Translations under genes and position numbers: made by a program
Source: JBCBWG01 sp964579305
GTDB lineage: Bacteria > Pseudomonadota > Alphaproteobacteria > Rhizobiales > Hyphomicrobiaceae
Length of the DNA stretch: 64,000 bases
NCBI GenBank assembly: GCA_964579305.1
Contig: CAZOGY010000004.1
Location: 3,548-67,547 of the forward strand
Reading direction: 5' to 3'
Shown: piece by piece, positions 1 through 8,848 of the stretch
Position numbering within the stretch: the stretch's first letter is position 1
How the letters are laid out: every line of letters starts with the position of its first letter
Notes under the pieces: model-generated
Told to the model about the DNA's origin: nothing
What the model saw: only the letters and a program-made list of their open reading frames with translations
Database searches by the model: none

Positions 1-1048
1 TCAGATCGATGTCTGTGCCGAAGACTTGAACCGGAATGTGCTTGCGGTGACGGTCAAGCGCTTCACTGAGCAGAATTGCGATCGAGTAGGCTTCCTCGCC
101 AGTTGAACACCCCGGGACCCAGACACGAATTCGCTGGGGATCGGCCAGGACCATGGGCTGGATAATCTGGCGGTCCAAATGCTCGAAGGCATCGGGGTCA
201 CGAAAGAACTGCGTGACGCCGATCAGGAAGTCCTGCAGCATCCGCGTGCGCTCGTCCGGTTCGGCCTTAAGCGTTTCGATCAGGCCCTCGACCGTGCGCT
301 GGCGCATGATGGTCATGCGGCGCTCAACGCGCCTGACGAGGGTCCCGGTCTTGTAGCTTGAGAAGTCGTGGCCTTCCGCATCGTCAATCAAGTCAATGAT
401 GTCGGAGAGCCTTTGACCGATCTGCTCATGCAGCGCACGTTTGTTCTCGCCAGCTTCCACGGTTTCGCGGTGGGCCTCGATTTCCTGCAAACGCCGCGCG
501 ATGCGCTCCGGCGTCAAAACGAAATCAACAAGACCGGTAGCGGCGGCATTCTCGGGCATGCCGCTGAATCTGGCGGATCGAAGTTCCTGCGCGATGGCAA
601 CCCCGCCGGCGGCCTTGATCGCCCGTAGGCCGGCTGTGCCGTCGCTGCCGGTCCCAGATAGAACGACACAATACGCGCGGCGCCCGATCTGCTCGCTGAG
701 GGATTGAAAAAACCGATCAATCGGCGTGCGGAGCCCGCGTTCCGGCGGTTTCTGGTGGAGGCGAAAGCGACCATCTTTCAATGTCAATTCAGGACCGGCC
801 GGGATCACGTACACCACGTTCGGCTTCAGCCACGCGCCGTGCTCGATCTTGACGACCGGGATCTGCGAGTGGCTCGCGAGAAGCTGATCCATGATTGAGG
901 GGTGGTCTGGCGCCAGGTGCTGAACGACGACGTAGCACATGCCGCTATCGCGTGAGATTGCCTGAACAAACTCGCGCAGTGCCTCCAGCCCACCGGCGGA
1001 CGCGCCCACGCCAACAACGGGAAAGCCAACTTCACTGGCGTCAGACAT
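1..1048 (-). CDS. CheB-CheR fusion protein (methylesterase/methyltransferase), 5' part
   Basis: The gene starts at the ATG at 1048 and runs off the left edge with no stop, so only about 349 N-terminal residues are visible. The first ~190 residues form a CheB methylesterase domain with the serine motif VGASAGG, the histidine motif VVQHLAP and the aspartate motif GTGSDGTAG. A CheR methyltransferase part follows: an N-terminal helical domain (RRVERRMTIMRQ, FLIGVTQFFRDP) and then the SAM-binding motif VPGCSTGEEAYS. Family knowledge: in alphaproteobacteria such fusions usually continue into PAS and HWE kinase domains and act as soluble sensors; whether that is so here lies outside the window. No CheB receiver domain precedes the esterase, so it is not the classical chemotaxis CheB. 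Domain calls are secure; the biological input is unknown. Confidence 0.9.
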   Translation of the reverse strand, partial: MSDASEVGFPVVGVGASAGGLEALREFVQAISRDSGMCYVVVQHLAPDHPSIMDQLLASHSQIPVVKIEHGAWLKPNVVYVIPAGPELTLKDGRFRLHQKPPERGLRTPIDRFFQSLSEQIGRRAYCVVLSGTGSDGTAGLRAIKAAGGVAIAQELRSARFSGMPENAAATGLVDFVLTPERIARRLQEIEAHRETVEAGENKRALHEQIGQRLSDIIDLIDDAEGHDFSSYKTGTLVRRVERRMTIMRQRTVEGLIETLKAEPDERTRMLQDFLIGVTQFFRDPDAFEHLDRQIIQPMVLADPQRIRVWVPGCSTGEEAYSIAILLSEALDRHRKHIPVQVFGTDIDL

Positions 1049-1536
1049 AGGCACCTACCGTGAACGAGCGACCGGCCCCGTCAATTTCATCTTGATACTG
1101 ACTTTGCAGATATGGCTCACGCTTATGCCGATCCAACCTGTCTACATTTCCATCTGTTCGCGTACAACACGCTAGAGAGAGCCCAGACGGCAGGAACCAT
1201 TTGGACAAATTCGCGCACCCGGCGCGCATCGCTGTGCGCGTCCCGGGGTAACACGCCAGGGGCTTGCGTTGAACAGGTCGTACCCAGGCACACTCTGCCT
1301 GCGAACGAAGACGCAGGACAGGCAAGTCCGCATCGTACGTTTGGCAGTCGGTGTACGGTTTCGCTTGCGCCGTACCCGATATTCCCGCGTTTGATTTGCT
1401 CAGTGAGACGAGCCACAGTTTAGGTTGGCCGTCTGTACGGTAGCGTACATTTTCGGACATGATTTGCACGGTTGGACACGGAATACCTGCGGCCTGAGCC
1501 ATCCGGGCTCGCAAGAGGTTAAAGCTTGATCGCCAC
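1049..1536. other. Intergenic stretch, no gene recognised
   Basis: This gap of about 490 bases lies between the CheB-CheR start and the end of the Crp/Fnr gene. Open frames exist on the minus strand, but their translations show no domain, ribosome-binding site or compositional sign of a protein. It presumably carries the promoter of the CheB-CheR gene. I could not place a promoter by eye. Confidence 0.4.
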
Positions 1537-2247
1537 TCAGTCCGCTGACACGGCGTGACCGATCGCGCGCCCCCGGTAGGCGTCGACCATGCCGTAACAA
1601 TCACAACTGAGCGCGGCCAGTCTCACCCGGTCTGCGACGACGATGCGTCCGCGTGAACGCGAAATGGCGCCGTCCTGCTCAAAGCGGTTGAGTGCTTCGG
1701 TGACCGATGCGCGACGCACACTGAGAATGTCGGCCAGAAACTCTTGAGTGAGCGCGATTGTATTGGTGTCTGCGCGATCGAGCATCATAAGCAGCCAACG
1801 CGCCAGACGTTGTCCGACCGCATGCGTGCCGTTGCACGCCGCCGAGATCATGACCTGGTAGAGAAACACATCGGCATAGCGCTGAAGGAGGGTGGCGATG
1901 GCGGGCTTATTCGAAATCAGTTGTTGGAAAACCGGTCGTGGCATGACGTGCGCTGTGCCAGGCATTTGGACAATAAGGGTGGCCGGTGTCACCTCACCGC
2001 CGAGCAGTGCGGTGGTGCCCACGAAGCCTTCGCGCCCAACTGTCGCGACTTCGATCTGATCGCCGGATGCGTATGTGGCCAGGACGGAGATGACACCGGT
2101 CGTGGGAAAAAAGATCCGGTCGAGTTCGTCTCCAGCGTCGCTGAGCTTGTCTCCTTGAACGAGGTCAAGATCGCTGCAAACCGCGATGAGGTCGCGACGC
2201 TGATCGGCGCTCATAAGGGCCAGCAGGTTGGTCGTTTCGATAGCCAT
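1537..2247 (-). CDS. Crp/Fnr family transcriptional regulator
   Basis: A 236-residue cytoplasmic regulator. Residues ~20-130 form a cyclic-nucleotide-binding-like beta-roll (GDKLSDAGDELDRIFFPTTG, then VATVGREGFVG). A dimerisation helix follows, and then a winged-helix DNA-binding domain with recognition region TQEFLADILSVRRASVTEAL. There is no N-terminal Cys cluster, so it is not an oxygen-sensing Fnr. The beta-roll lacks an obvious cAMP-phosphate loop, so its ligand cannot be read. It resembles the short Crp/Fnr proteins common in Hyphomicrobiales that sit next to stress or sensory genes. Its neighbours are the CheB-CheR gene downstream and a permease upstream, all on the minus strand but with gaps of 160 to 490 bases, so they are probably separate units. 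Confidence 0.85.
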   Translation of the reverse strand: MAIETTNLLALMSADQRRDLIAVCSDLDLVQGDKLSDAGDELDRIFFPTTGVISVLATYASGDQIEVATVGREGFVGTTALLGGEVTPATLIVQMPGTAHVMPRPVFQQLISNKPAIATLLQRYADVFLYQVMISAACNGTHAVGQRLARWLLMMLDRADTNTIALTQEFLADILSVRRASVTEALNRFEQDGAISRSRGRIVVADRVRLAALSCDCYGMVDAYRGRAIGHAVSAD

Positions 2248-2411
2248 CCTGTTGTAACGGCGGGTCGCCGGAATCGTTGCTCGCCCGCGACCGCTTTTGC
2301 GGTTGAGATTGAGATTACGAATGCGCGGCCTGACTTTTCTGCCAACGCGCGTGGCAATGCTTTTGAGGCGTTTCGGCGAATGCTCAAGAACGCGCTGACA
2401 ATAATATCAGG

Positions 2412-3572
2412 TCAGCTGACGCTATTCAGCAGCCATCCGATTGCGACCACCTGGGGAATGGTCAAAAGCGGCAATAGGAGTGCGGCTTTCAATCGGCCTG
2501 TGACCTGTTTGAGCACGAGGACCTCGGTGTAATCGGTTGCGGCGCCGGCCATCAGGAACGTGAAGGCGTTTCCGGGCGCTGCCGCGCGGTTCATCAGATC
2601 AGACGCAATCGGGACGGAGCCTTCCGAGCACACTTCGATCACGGTGGCCGCTGCCAAGGTCGCCAGCAAGCCGAAAACCGTTGGGCCAAACCAGGCTTGG
2701 AACGCCTCGGTCGGCACAGTCGCCTGAATGAGCGCGGCGATCACGATACCGAAAAAGAGCCAGCGCAGCACCATGCGGCTTGCCGACACCGATCGCTGCG
2801 CGACGTCCCATGCGAATGCCAGGTCGTAGCGCTGTGCGCGCAATCCCGCTTTGGCCTCGGCCCAGAATTGGAAATCGGCGGGCAGGTCAATGCGGTTTGG
2901 GTTCGGGCGGACCTTGCCTGCGCGTTCGAGTGCCTCCACGATCAAACCGGTCGCGAGCGCGATGATCAGAGAGCCCAGAACGAAAACCGCCATCCAGCCC
3001 CACCCCATCATCACACCGATGATGATCGTGAGGGAAAGGGAATTCCAGGGCGACGCAATCAGGAAGGCAAACACCTGGCCGAGGCTTGCGCCGCGCTCAT
3101 AGAGTTTCGCGCCAACCATCAAAACGCCGTGGTTGCAAAGATCAAGGAAGACGCCGGCGAGCACAGCACGGAAAACGCTCGCCGCTCCTTGATCGCGCCC
3201 GATGATGCCGATGACGAATTGCCGGGGCACGCGGTCGATGAGGCCAACGGCGACCATGCCAATGAGTATGCCCCACCACATGACGTGGATCATATCGCGG
3301 ACACCGTGGGCGAACACACCAAGCCCCCACGGCGCCTGGTGTCCTAAAACAAACGACGCCGCATAGGCGACGGCTATGATCCCGCCGGAGCCCCACAGAA
3401 GCCAGTCGATTTGCAGATATCTGGCGCCAGCCGCGCTGGCGGTCCCGCCACAGCAGGACGCCATCGCGGGATTTTCGACGACCGCTTTCGGCGGTTGTTC
3501 ATCAGACAAGCCGCCGCCGCAACAACCTGGGACGACGTGAGCTGCGCTGACGGGGCGATGTGCATCTTGCAT
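2412..3572 (-). CDS. Predicted metal/metalloid permease (DUF318/ArsP_1-like) with Cys-rich N-terminus
   Basis: A 386-residue integral membrane protein with about eight hydrophobic segments in two halves separated by a hydrophilic loop (residues ~220-260). The pattern matches the DUF318 (ArsP_1-like) permeases, which export organoarsenicals or Cu/Zn. Helices contain the family-type features FLDLCNHGVLMVGAKLYE and VIEVCSEGSVPIASDL. The N-terminal ~45 residues before the first membrane helix carry two CCGG motifs (PGCCGGG and ASCCGGT), a likely metal-binding tail. The start at 3572 is supported by AAGGGAG about 9 bases upstream. It stands alone, with no ArsR-type regulator beside it. The substrate is inferred only from the family and the Cys tail. 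Confidence 0.75.
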   Translation of the reverse strand: MQDAHRPVSAAHVVPGCCGGGLSDEQPPKAVVENPAMASCCGGTASAAGARYLQIDWLLWGSGGIIAVAYAASFVLGHQAPWGLGVFAHGVRDMIHVMWWGILIGMVAVGLIDRVPRQFVIGIIGRDQGAASVFRAVLAGVFLDLCNHGVLMVGAKLYERGASLGQVFAFLIASPWNSLSLTIIIGVMMGWGWMAVFVLGSLIIALATGLIVEALERAGKVRPNPNRIDLPADFQFWAEAKAGLRAQRYDLAFAWDVAQRSVSASRMVLRWLFFGIVIAALIQATVPTEAFQAWFGPTVFGLLATLAAATVIEVCSEGSVPIASDLMNRAAAPGNAFTFLMAGAATDYTEVLVLKQVTGRLKAALLLPLLTIPQVVAIGWLLNSVS

Positions 3573-4454
3573 GGGTAAGCTCCCTTATAGCCCACCATAT
3601 GCACCTTCCAGCAACAGGAAGCTCAAGCGTTTCGTTTCAACGCCCACATCAGACGATAGGCGCATGCGCCAGGCAGGGAGCAGATCACGTGATCAGGGCC
3701 AGCGCCCTTTCGGTCGGAGGTTGCTGTCGGCCGGGCGAAACGCGGTTGCCGCACAACGCGTCTTGCGACAGCCACCTGGCAATCCGCGATGCGCGCGCGC
3801 CAGAAACTGGGTTCACGGGGCTGACGCAACCACCTATCGAGGGCCTTGCGAGCAGCGCGGGACGGCCGCCAAGAACCCGCGCGCGGGTCGCCGCGTTGCT
3901 GGTGAAAAAATAGAACCGTGAGGGCCGACAAAGACCGTCACTTGTTCATGGGCGCGCTCAGGATGCCAACCAAGCTGCCGCATTATCGACGTCGTTGATC
4001 CCGCGCCGGGTCGTCGCCTTCGCTGGCATTCTGCTCAGCCTGCCGACAACGGCTGTGGCGCTGGCGGCACAACTACGTCGGACAATTGGACGAACACACC
4101 CAAACTTCTAGATATGCCCCGAGTGCGGCCTTACGAGCTTTCCACAAGTTGTCATGCTCGCGGCACGTCGAATTGCCGTTGCTCGTTGTCATGTTTGAGT
4201 GGTGCGTTGTGTACGTATTCGGCCAAACGACGTCGGATAGGCTCGAAGCTGACTGTCATCGTTCGCATCGGACAGGTATGCCGTGCGGTTTGACGGCTGG
4301 CACGACGCTCGACACGGCCTCTAGTCGGCTTTGCCGCCAACGCCGTGAGTGGCAGGGCGTTTCCGGCATATGGTGCTTCCGCCGCCGGTTGCCCTCAGAA
4401 AAACAACGCACTCAAGACAGTATCACGGCCCCGACGTATCGCTTCGATCTCCCG
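3573..4454. other. Intergenic region with no intact gene; degraded flank of the reverse-transcriptase remnant
   Basis: Nearly 900 bases lie between the permease start and the recognisable reverse-transcriptase remnant. Open frames here give Arg/Pro-rich translations without domains. Around 4010-4110 one plus-strand frame reads like an orphan signal peptide (VVAFAGILLSLPTTAVALAA) and stops soon after. It may be a vestige of a former exported protein. I read the whole stretch as decaying sequence with no supported gene. Confidence 0.4.
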
Positions 4455-4862
4455 ACCCGTATCGTGAAGGCCAAGGGCGAGCGCCTGTTTCATTTGCGGT
4501 GCATGGATGACATCTTGGTTCTTGCACCTACGCGCTGGAAGCTGCGCCGCGCCATTGTCGGTATCAGTCAATCTTTGACACAGCTTCAACTTACGAAACG
4601 CACGGACAAAACTCGCATCGGTCCGGTTTCCCGTGGTTTCGATTTCCAGGGTTACCAACATCCGCGAGATCATTGGGAAAGCTGGCTTCTAAAGTCAGCC
4701 GCTCAGACACTCGCGGGCTTCGAAGGAAAACGCCTCAGGCTTTCTGAGCAAATGCGCTGCGTGTCGGTGAAACGACGGGCAACGCTTGAGGTGCGTCTTG
4801 CGGCCTATAAACGCCGCTGGCTTTCATGGCTTACTGGGGGAGTAGTCGGTGTTGCGTTTATT
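4455..4862 (+). pseudogene. Reverse transcriptase remnant (C-terminal half only)
   Basis: An open frame spans 4086-4922, but only about residues 125-255 look like a protein family: a group II-like reverse transcriptase. The catalytic box reads RCMDDILVLAPTRWKLRRA, where the usual box is Y/F-x-D-D, so the aromatic residue is Cys here. It is followed by TDKTRIGPVSRGFDFQGY and a C-terminal RLAAYKRRWLSWLTGG, a typical end for these enzymes. The finger and palm motifs that should precede the DD box are missing, and the upstream translation matches nothing I know. The frame runs without a stop into the start of the autotransporter gene, overlapping its signal peptide. I conclude it is a truncated, inactive copy. 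It is not part of a recognisable intron: no intron RNA domain V-like hairpin or endonuclease domain was seen. Confidence 0.7.
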
Positions 4863-7440
4863 AGCGAACCTCTTGGCCACGCTAACCGTCGTATCTTGCG
4901 TGCTGGCGGGTTCAGCGGGTAGCGCCTGGGCACAGCTTGTCTGCAATGGGCAGACTGTCGGCCCGGCGAACGATCAAGGTGATGCTTCTCCTGATGCTTC
5001 TCTGCCGTCCGCCGCATTCGTCCAGAACTCCCCCGGAGATACTCCGATATGTGGGTTCTCTAACCTCCCGGACAGCACGTACACGTCTCTTTCGAACGGA
5101 GGTGAAAGCACCCCCGCCAACTACGCTATTTTCATCTTATTACCGGACGACGAAGACGGGGCGGGTCCAGGCGACTCGCCTGTCGGCGATTATGCGCTGA
5201 TCGCCGCGTTTGGGCCAAATCCGAACCCCGGCAACTCACAGCCGCAGGTCGCTCCTACGGTCACCTGCGTCGGGGCGGGTGCTAATGTGGCCAGACCCGC
5301 CCCCCCTGGCACTGCGGTCCGTGTGACGGTCCCAGTGGATGGTTCGTGTGATCTCTCCATTACGTTTGGCGGTGCGGCCCTTACCGGCGCAACGCTGAGC
5401 CGAGATATTACGGGCTACACACTCACATCTGGCACGTTTCTCGTGGCTGAGGATACCACGCCCCCCGATTTGACGGCCGTCTCGATCGCGTCGAACAATG
5501 CCGACCCCACCGTGGCAACGCCGGGCGATGTGATCACGCTGACGTTCACGGCAACTGAGGTGTTGTCTGCCACGCCGACCGTGACACTGGCCGGTCAGTC
5601 GGTGACCCCGACGAACACCGCAGTCAACACGTGGCGGGCCACCGCGACGGTCGATGGGTCCACCCCGGCGGGCGCCGTCGCGTTTGCGATCACGAACTTG
5701 GTCGATGCCGCTGGCAACACCACCGCGGCCCCGAACAACACGACGACCACCACAGACGGCAGCGCCGTCACGGTGGACAGTGGGCTGCCCACCGTGACCA
5801 TTGCCGCGAACCCAACGGCCCTGTCGGCTGGGCAGACGTCGGCGGTGACGTTCACGCTGAGCGTAGCCTCCACCAATTTCGAGGTCGGCGACGTCACGGT
5901 GGAGGGCGGCACGCTGAGTGCGTTCTCGGGTTCGGGAACAAGCTACACGGCGACGTTCACCCCAACCGCCGGCAGCACAACCAACGGTGAGATTTTTGTG
6001 GCTGCCGCCACCTTCACGGATGCGGCTGGCAACGACAACGCGGCCTCGGCCGTCACCACGCTCACAGTCGATACCGTGGTGCCCACCGTGAAAATTACGG
6101 CACCCGCTGAAACGCGCGGGCCGTTCGAGATCCAAATTGCTTTCTCTGAGGCGATGAGCGGGTTCGATGCTGCAGACATCACCGTGTCGAACGCCGTCGT
6201 CTCTCGTTTCTCTGGGAGTGGAGCAACATACCGAGCAACCGTTACGCCAACGAATTCCACTGATCCGACATCGACGATCACGCTGTCCGTGGCTGCCGCA
6301 GTCGCAACCGATTTCGGCGGCACACCCAATGCGGCCTCGCAACAGGTCAGCGTTCGCTACATCAACGAAACGCTCGTCCGAGAGCGCACACGGCGGGTCA
6401 TCGGGAACTTCATAGGGCGTCGCGCGAACAATATTGCGTCCGCAGAACCGGATCTGACTAACCGTCTTCCGGGCTCAGGGGCAGGCGGCGACGGCAATGC
6501 CGTGTCGCTGACTAGCGAAGGGTCGCTGGACAACAACGTTGCTGCGTTGGCAACCAGTTTCCGTCAAATCATGCAGGCCACGGCGGTCAATAAGCAAAAG
6601 CGCCTGCAGGACCTCACGGGCATGATGGCACTTGGCATGCAACGGCTGCCCGGCACGGTGATCTCGGAGACCGGCTTTGACGTGTGGATCAAAGGCAGCA
6701 TATCGCGCACGGATCAAGACACGGCCAGCAGCAACTTCAGCCAGTTGAACATCGGCGCTGACTATCGCTTTAGTCAGGATCTGGTTGTCGGTTTGCTCGT
6801 CCAATTTGATTGGTCGGACGAGACAGACAGTACTGAGAACATCTCTGCCAGTGGCACTGGCTGGCTCGCCGGTCCATATTTGGTGGCCCGCCTGACGCAA
6901 AACCTGATCCTGGATGCACGAGCGGCATATGGTCTGTCCGACAACGAGGTCAGCCCCTTTGGGACATACGAAGATAGCTTCGACGCCTCGCGTTTGTTGG
7001 TCAGGGGCAAACTGACTGGTGATTTTGAGTACGCGTGGCTTCGTTTCGCACCTCACCTGGCGCTCATCTATTTCGAGGAAACGCAAGATGCGTACACAGA
7101 TTCGCTTGACGTCTATATTTTTGGACAGACGGTGCGCTTGGGACGACTGACATTTGGTCCTAAGGTTAGCGGCCATTATCGCTTCAACGACGGTCTGGTG
7201 ATTGCGCCCCATATTGGCGTGACAGGCATCTGGGACTTTGAAGCGCCGAAAATTGTTAATATCGGGACTGGCAAATCGGTGGGTGAAGAGGGCCTGCGAG
7301 CACGTGTTGATGCCGGCCTTGCATTGCAGATGACCGATGGGATCGCGCTTAACGGCGAGGCCTTCTATGACGGCTTGGGCGCTGATGACTTTGAAAGCTA
7401 CGGCGGGAGTTTGAAACTCACGATCCCACTTCAAAAATAG
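4849..7440 (+). CDS. Autotransporter with bacterial Ig-like repeats
   Basis: An 863-residue predicted outer-membrane protein. The GTG start at 4849 has GGGGGAG about 7 bases upstream. A signal peptide (residues 1-28, ending GSAWA) leads into a ~170-residue N-terminal domain. Three Ig-like modules follow (~200-310, ~315-410 and ~413-505), each opening with DTTPPDL, SGLPTVTI or DTVVPTVKI. The last two match the Big_12-type pattern, for example FSEAMSGFDAADITVSN followed by SGSGATYRATVTP. Residues ~600-863 are a beta-barrel translocator: alternating amphipathic strands ending in the hydrophobic C-terminus LKLTIPLQK. It probably displays the Ig-type passenger on the cell surface as an adhesin. 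The reverse-transcriptase remnant abuts its 5' end and overlaps it by some 70 bases in another frame. The ligand is unknown. Confidence 0.85.
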   Translation: MLRLLANLLATLTVVSCVLAGSAGSAWAQLVCNGQTVGPANDQGDASPDASLPSAAFVQNSPGDTPICGFSNLPDSTYTSLSNGGESTPANYAIFILLPDDEDGAGPGDSPVGDYALIAAFGPNPNPGNSQPQVAPTVTCVGAGANVARPAPPGTAVRVTVPVDGSCDLSITFGGAALTGATLSRDITGYTLTSGTFLVAEDTTPPDLTAVSIASNNADPTVATPGDVITLTFTATEVLSATPTVTLAGQSVTPTNTAVNTWRATATVDGSTPAGAVAFAITNLVDAAGNTTAAPNNTTTTTDGSAVTVDSGLPTVTIAANPTALSAGQTSAVTFTLSVASTNFEVGDVTVEGGTLSAFSGSGTSYTATFTPTAGSTTNGEIFVAAATFTDAAGNDNAASAVTTLTVDTVVPTVKITAPAETRGPFEIQIAFSEAMSGFDAADITVSNAVVSRFSGSGATYRATVTPTNSTDPTSTITLSVAAAVATDFGGTPNAASQQVSVRYINETLVRERTRRVIGNFIGRRANNIASAEPDLTNRLPGSGAGGDGNAVSLTSEGSLDNNVAALATSFRQIMQATAVNKQKRLQDLTGMMALGMQRLPGTVISETGFDVWIKGSISRTDQDTASSNFSQLNIGADYRFSQDLVVGLLVQFDWSDETDSTENISASGTGWLAGPYLVARLTQNLILDARAAYGLSDNEVSPFGTYEDSFDASRLLVRGKLTGDFEYAWLRFAPHLALIYFEETQDAYTDSLDVYIFGQTVRLGRLTFGPKVSGHYRFNDGLVIAPHIGVTGIWDFEAPKIVNIGTGKSVGEEGLRARVDAGLALQMTDGIALNGEAFYDGLGADDFESYGGSLKLTIPLQK

Positions 7441-7504
7441 TTTGTCGACCGCGTGCGCGCGGCCCAGGGGCCGCCGGCGGTCTGATTATCTGAATGAGGG
7501 ATAT

Positions 7505-7518
7505 GGGGCTCGCGCCCC
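7505..7518. terminator. Small GC hairpin between convergent genes
   Basis: GGGGC-TCGC-GCCCC lies between the ends of the autotransporter gene (7440) and the membrane-protein gene (7633), which converge here. The stem is only 5 bp and there is no T-run, so a terminator role is a guess from position. Confidence 0.25.
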
Positions 7519-7632
7519 GCGTCCTGCCGATGTTTGACTTTCCGCTGTCGGAGTAAGCGCGGTCTCGCTATCTGCTCAACGATCGCCCCAGCGTTAGCGT
7601 CACTGCCGGTCTGTCTGCGCAATTGTCGTATA

Positions 7633-8184
7633 TCATTCACTTTCCGCGTCAGGTTCGAGCAGGCGAATGATCGAGCGCACGGCCGCATAAAGCATGACGA
7701 TCGTGGTGATTAACAGGCCACCAATTAATGAGCTGTAGCTGACGGTAAAGTAATAAACGAACGCATACCACGCATTGAGTTGCTCGGACTCCTTTAGCGG
7801 CACATTCAAAAATAAAAGCAATAGCGTCGACGCCGACAACAGGATCGTGCAAAGCAACGCGATTTGGCTGATCCGTTGGAACTGAGCGCGTTCAAAACCT
7901 TGATCTAATGTCTGCGATAGCGATAAAACCGTGAGCATCAGTGCGAGAATCGTCGCTGAAGCGCCAAGTGCTGAGGACGCCAAAAATCGCGTGGTCGGCA
8001 AGATTGCCTCCAACAGCGCAATCGCCTCGGCGTCACCAATTCTCCCCATGCCCCAAGTGCTGAGAAAGATGAACACAGCGGCAAAAGCGCCAGCAACGAT
8101 AGCGCGCCGCAGATCAATTCTCAAAATGTCTGATCCCAAATCGACAACATCGCGTCCAGGATAGTCACGTGTGCGGTCAGCCAT
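7633..8184 (-). CDS. Four-helix membrane protein of unknown function
   Basis: A 183-residue protein with a ~25-residue cytoplasmic N-terminus and four hydrophobic segments: AIVAGAFAAVFIFLSTWG, a segment around SALGASATILALMLTVLSL, one around IALLCTILLSASTLLLLFL, and one around SSLIGGLLITTIVMLYAAV. It ends in a short acidic tail (EPDAESE). I recognise no catalytic motif. It lies upstream of nothing on its strand and about 110 bases downstream of the coiled-coil gene. It may belong with the stress-related genes around it, but that rests on position alone. Confidence 0.65.
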   Translation of the reverse strand: MADRTRDYPGRDVVDLGSDILRIDLRRAIVAGAFAAVFIFLSTWGMGRIGDAEAIALLEAILPTTRFLASSALGASATILALMLTVLSLSQTLDQGFERAQFQRISQIALLCTILLSASTLLLLFLNVPLKESEQLNAWYAFVYYFTVSYSSLIGGLLITTIVMLYAAVRSIIRLLEPDAESE

Positions 8185-8293
8185 TATCTACAATTCCTTC
8201 CTTCGACCGTCGAAAATCCATGCACTTGAGCCGATGCCGGATTTTGCCGGCACCGGGCTTGTTGTGGGCGTCCGGCAAGCGGCGGGCCCCGCC

Positions 8294-8818
8294 TTAATCC
8301 CGGTCGGTTTGCGTCCGCTCGGGGTCTTTATTGGCGCTTTGGTCGTCACGCTTACGCGGAACCTTGTTTGATAAGGAAGAAACGGCACCACCGACGCGTT
8401 CACCGATGTCCTGCAATTGCGCCTGAAAGCGTTCGCGACCGCCTTTGAACGTTTTCTGCGTATCGGCATCGTCCATGTAATTGCGCACGCGCGTTTCCAT
8501 CGATGCCAGTTGCTGGGAAACGCCGCGCCGCATTTCGTCCATCCGACGCTGAAGGTCATCGAAGACGGAGCCCTTGTGTGTTGCCGCCGTTTCGGACAAC
8601 GCTTCTCTCGCATGTTCAAAATCATTGCGAAGAGCCATGTAGCGCGCCTCGAGTTCTTCGACGGCTTCTTGATCCTCAATCTCTTGGCTCATTTTGATCC
8701 GCGTCACGGAGGCTCCAAGGAGATCAACACGTTCGCCAAGATGATCGAGAACAGCTTGCTTGCCAGTTTCTTCCGTATCTGGCTTTGCGTCTTCGGTTAT
8801 TACCTCGGTATTGCTCAT
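8294..8818 (-). CDS. Coiled-coil hypothetical protein
   Basis: A 174-residue soluble protein that is almost entirely charged helix. Heptad-like stretches run from about residue 25 to 110 (EEL, RYMALRNDFEHAREALSE, DDLQRRMDEMRRGVSQQ). The basic, disordered C-terminal tail has KVPRKRDD. The ATG at 8818 is preferred over one ten codons further upstream because AAAGGT sits 7 bases before it. There is no signal peptide or membrane segment. A structural or protein-binding role is likely. No family is recognised. Confidence 0.65.
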   Translation of the reverse strand: MSNTEVITEDAKPDTEETGKQAVLDHLGERVDLLGASVTRIKMSQEIEDQEAVEELEARYMALRNDFEHAREALSETAATHKGSVFDDLQRRMDEMRRGVSQQLASMETRVRNYMDDADTQKTFKGGRERFQAQLQDIGERVGGAVSSLSNKVPRKRDDQSANKDPERTQTDRD

Positions 8819-8848
8819 GGTTTTTACCTTTGGTTGGCATGGCTGCAC

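Noticed and set aside
1041..1604. 187-codon minus-strand open frame over the gap before the Crp/Fnr gene
   Set aside because: It overlaps the 3' end of the Crp/Fnr gene, has no ribosome-binding site and gives a mixed Trp/Arg/Cys-rich translation typical of a non-coding frame in GC-rich DNA.
3571..3921. Plus-strand frame of 116 codons
   Set aside because: Arg/Pro-rich translation without domain; overlaps the promoter and start of the permease gene.
4010..4112. Signal-peptide-like sequence upstream of the reverse-transcriptase remnant
   Set aside because: It stops after about 35 codons and has no clear start or ribosome-binding site. At best it is a vestige.
5236..6342. 368-codon antisense frame in the autotransporter gene
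   Set aside because: Cys/Arg/Gly-rich shadow of the repetitive Ig-coding region; no family resemblance.
4086..7440. Diversity-generating retroelement
   Set aside because: The reverse transcriptase half present is of the group II-like kind, its catalytic box is altered, no Avd gene is present, and I saw no template/variable repeat pair.
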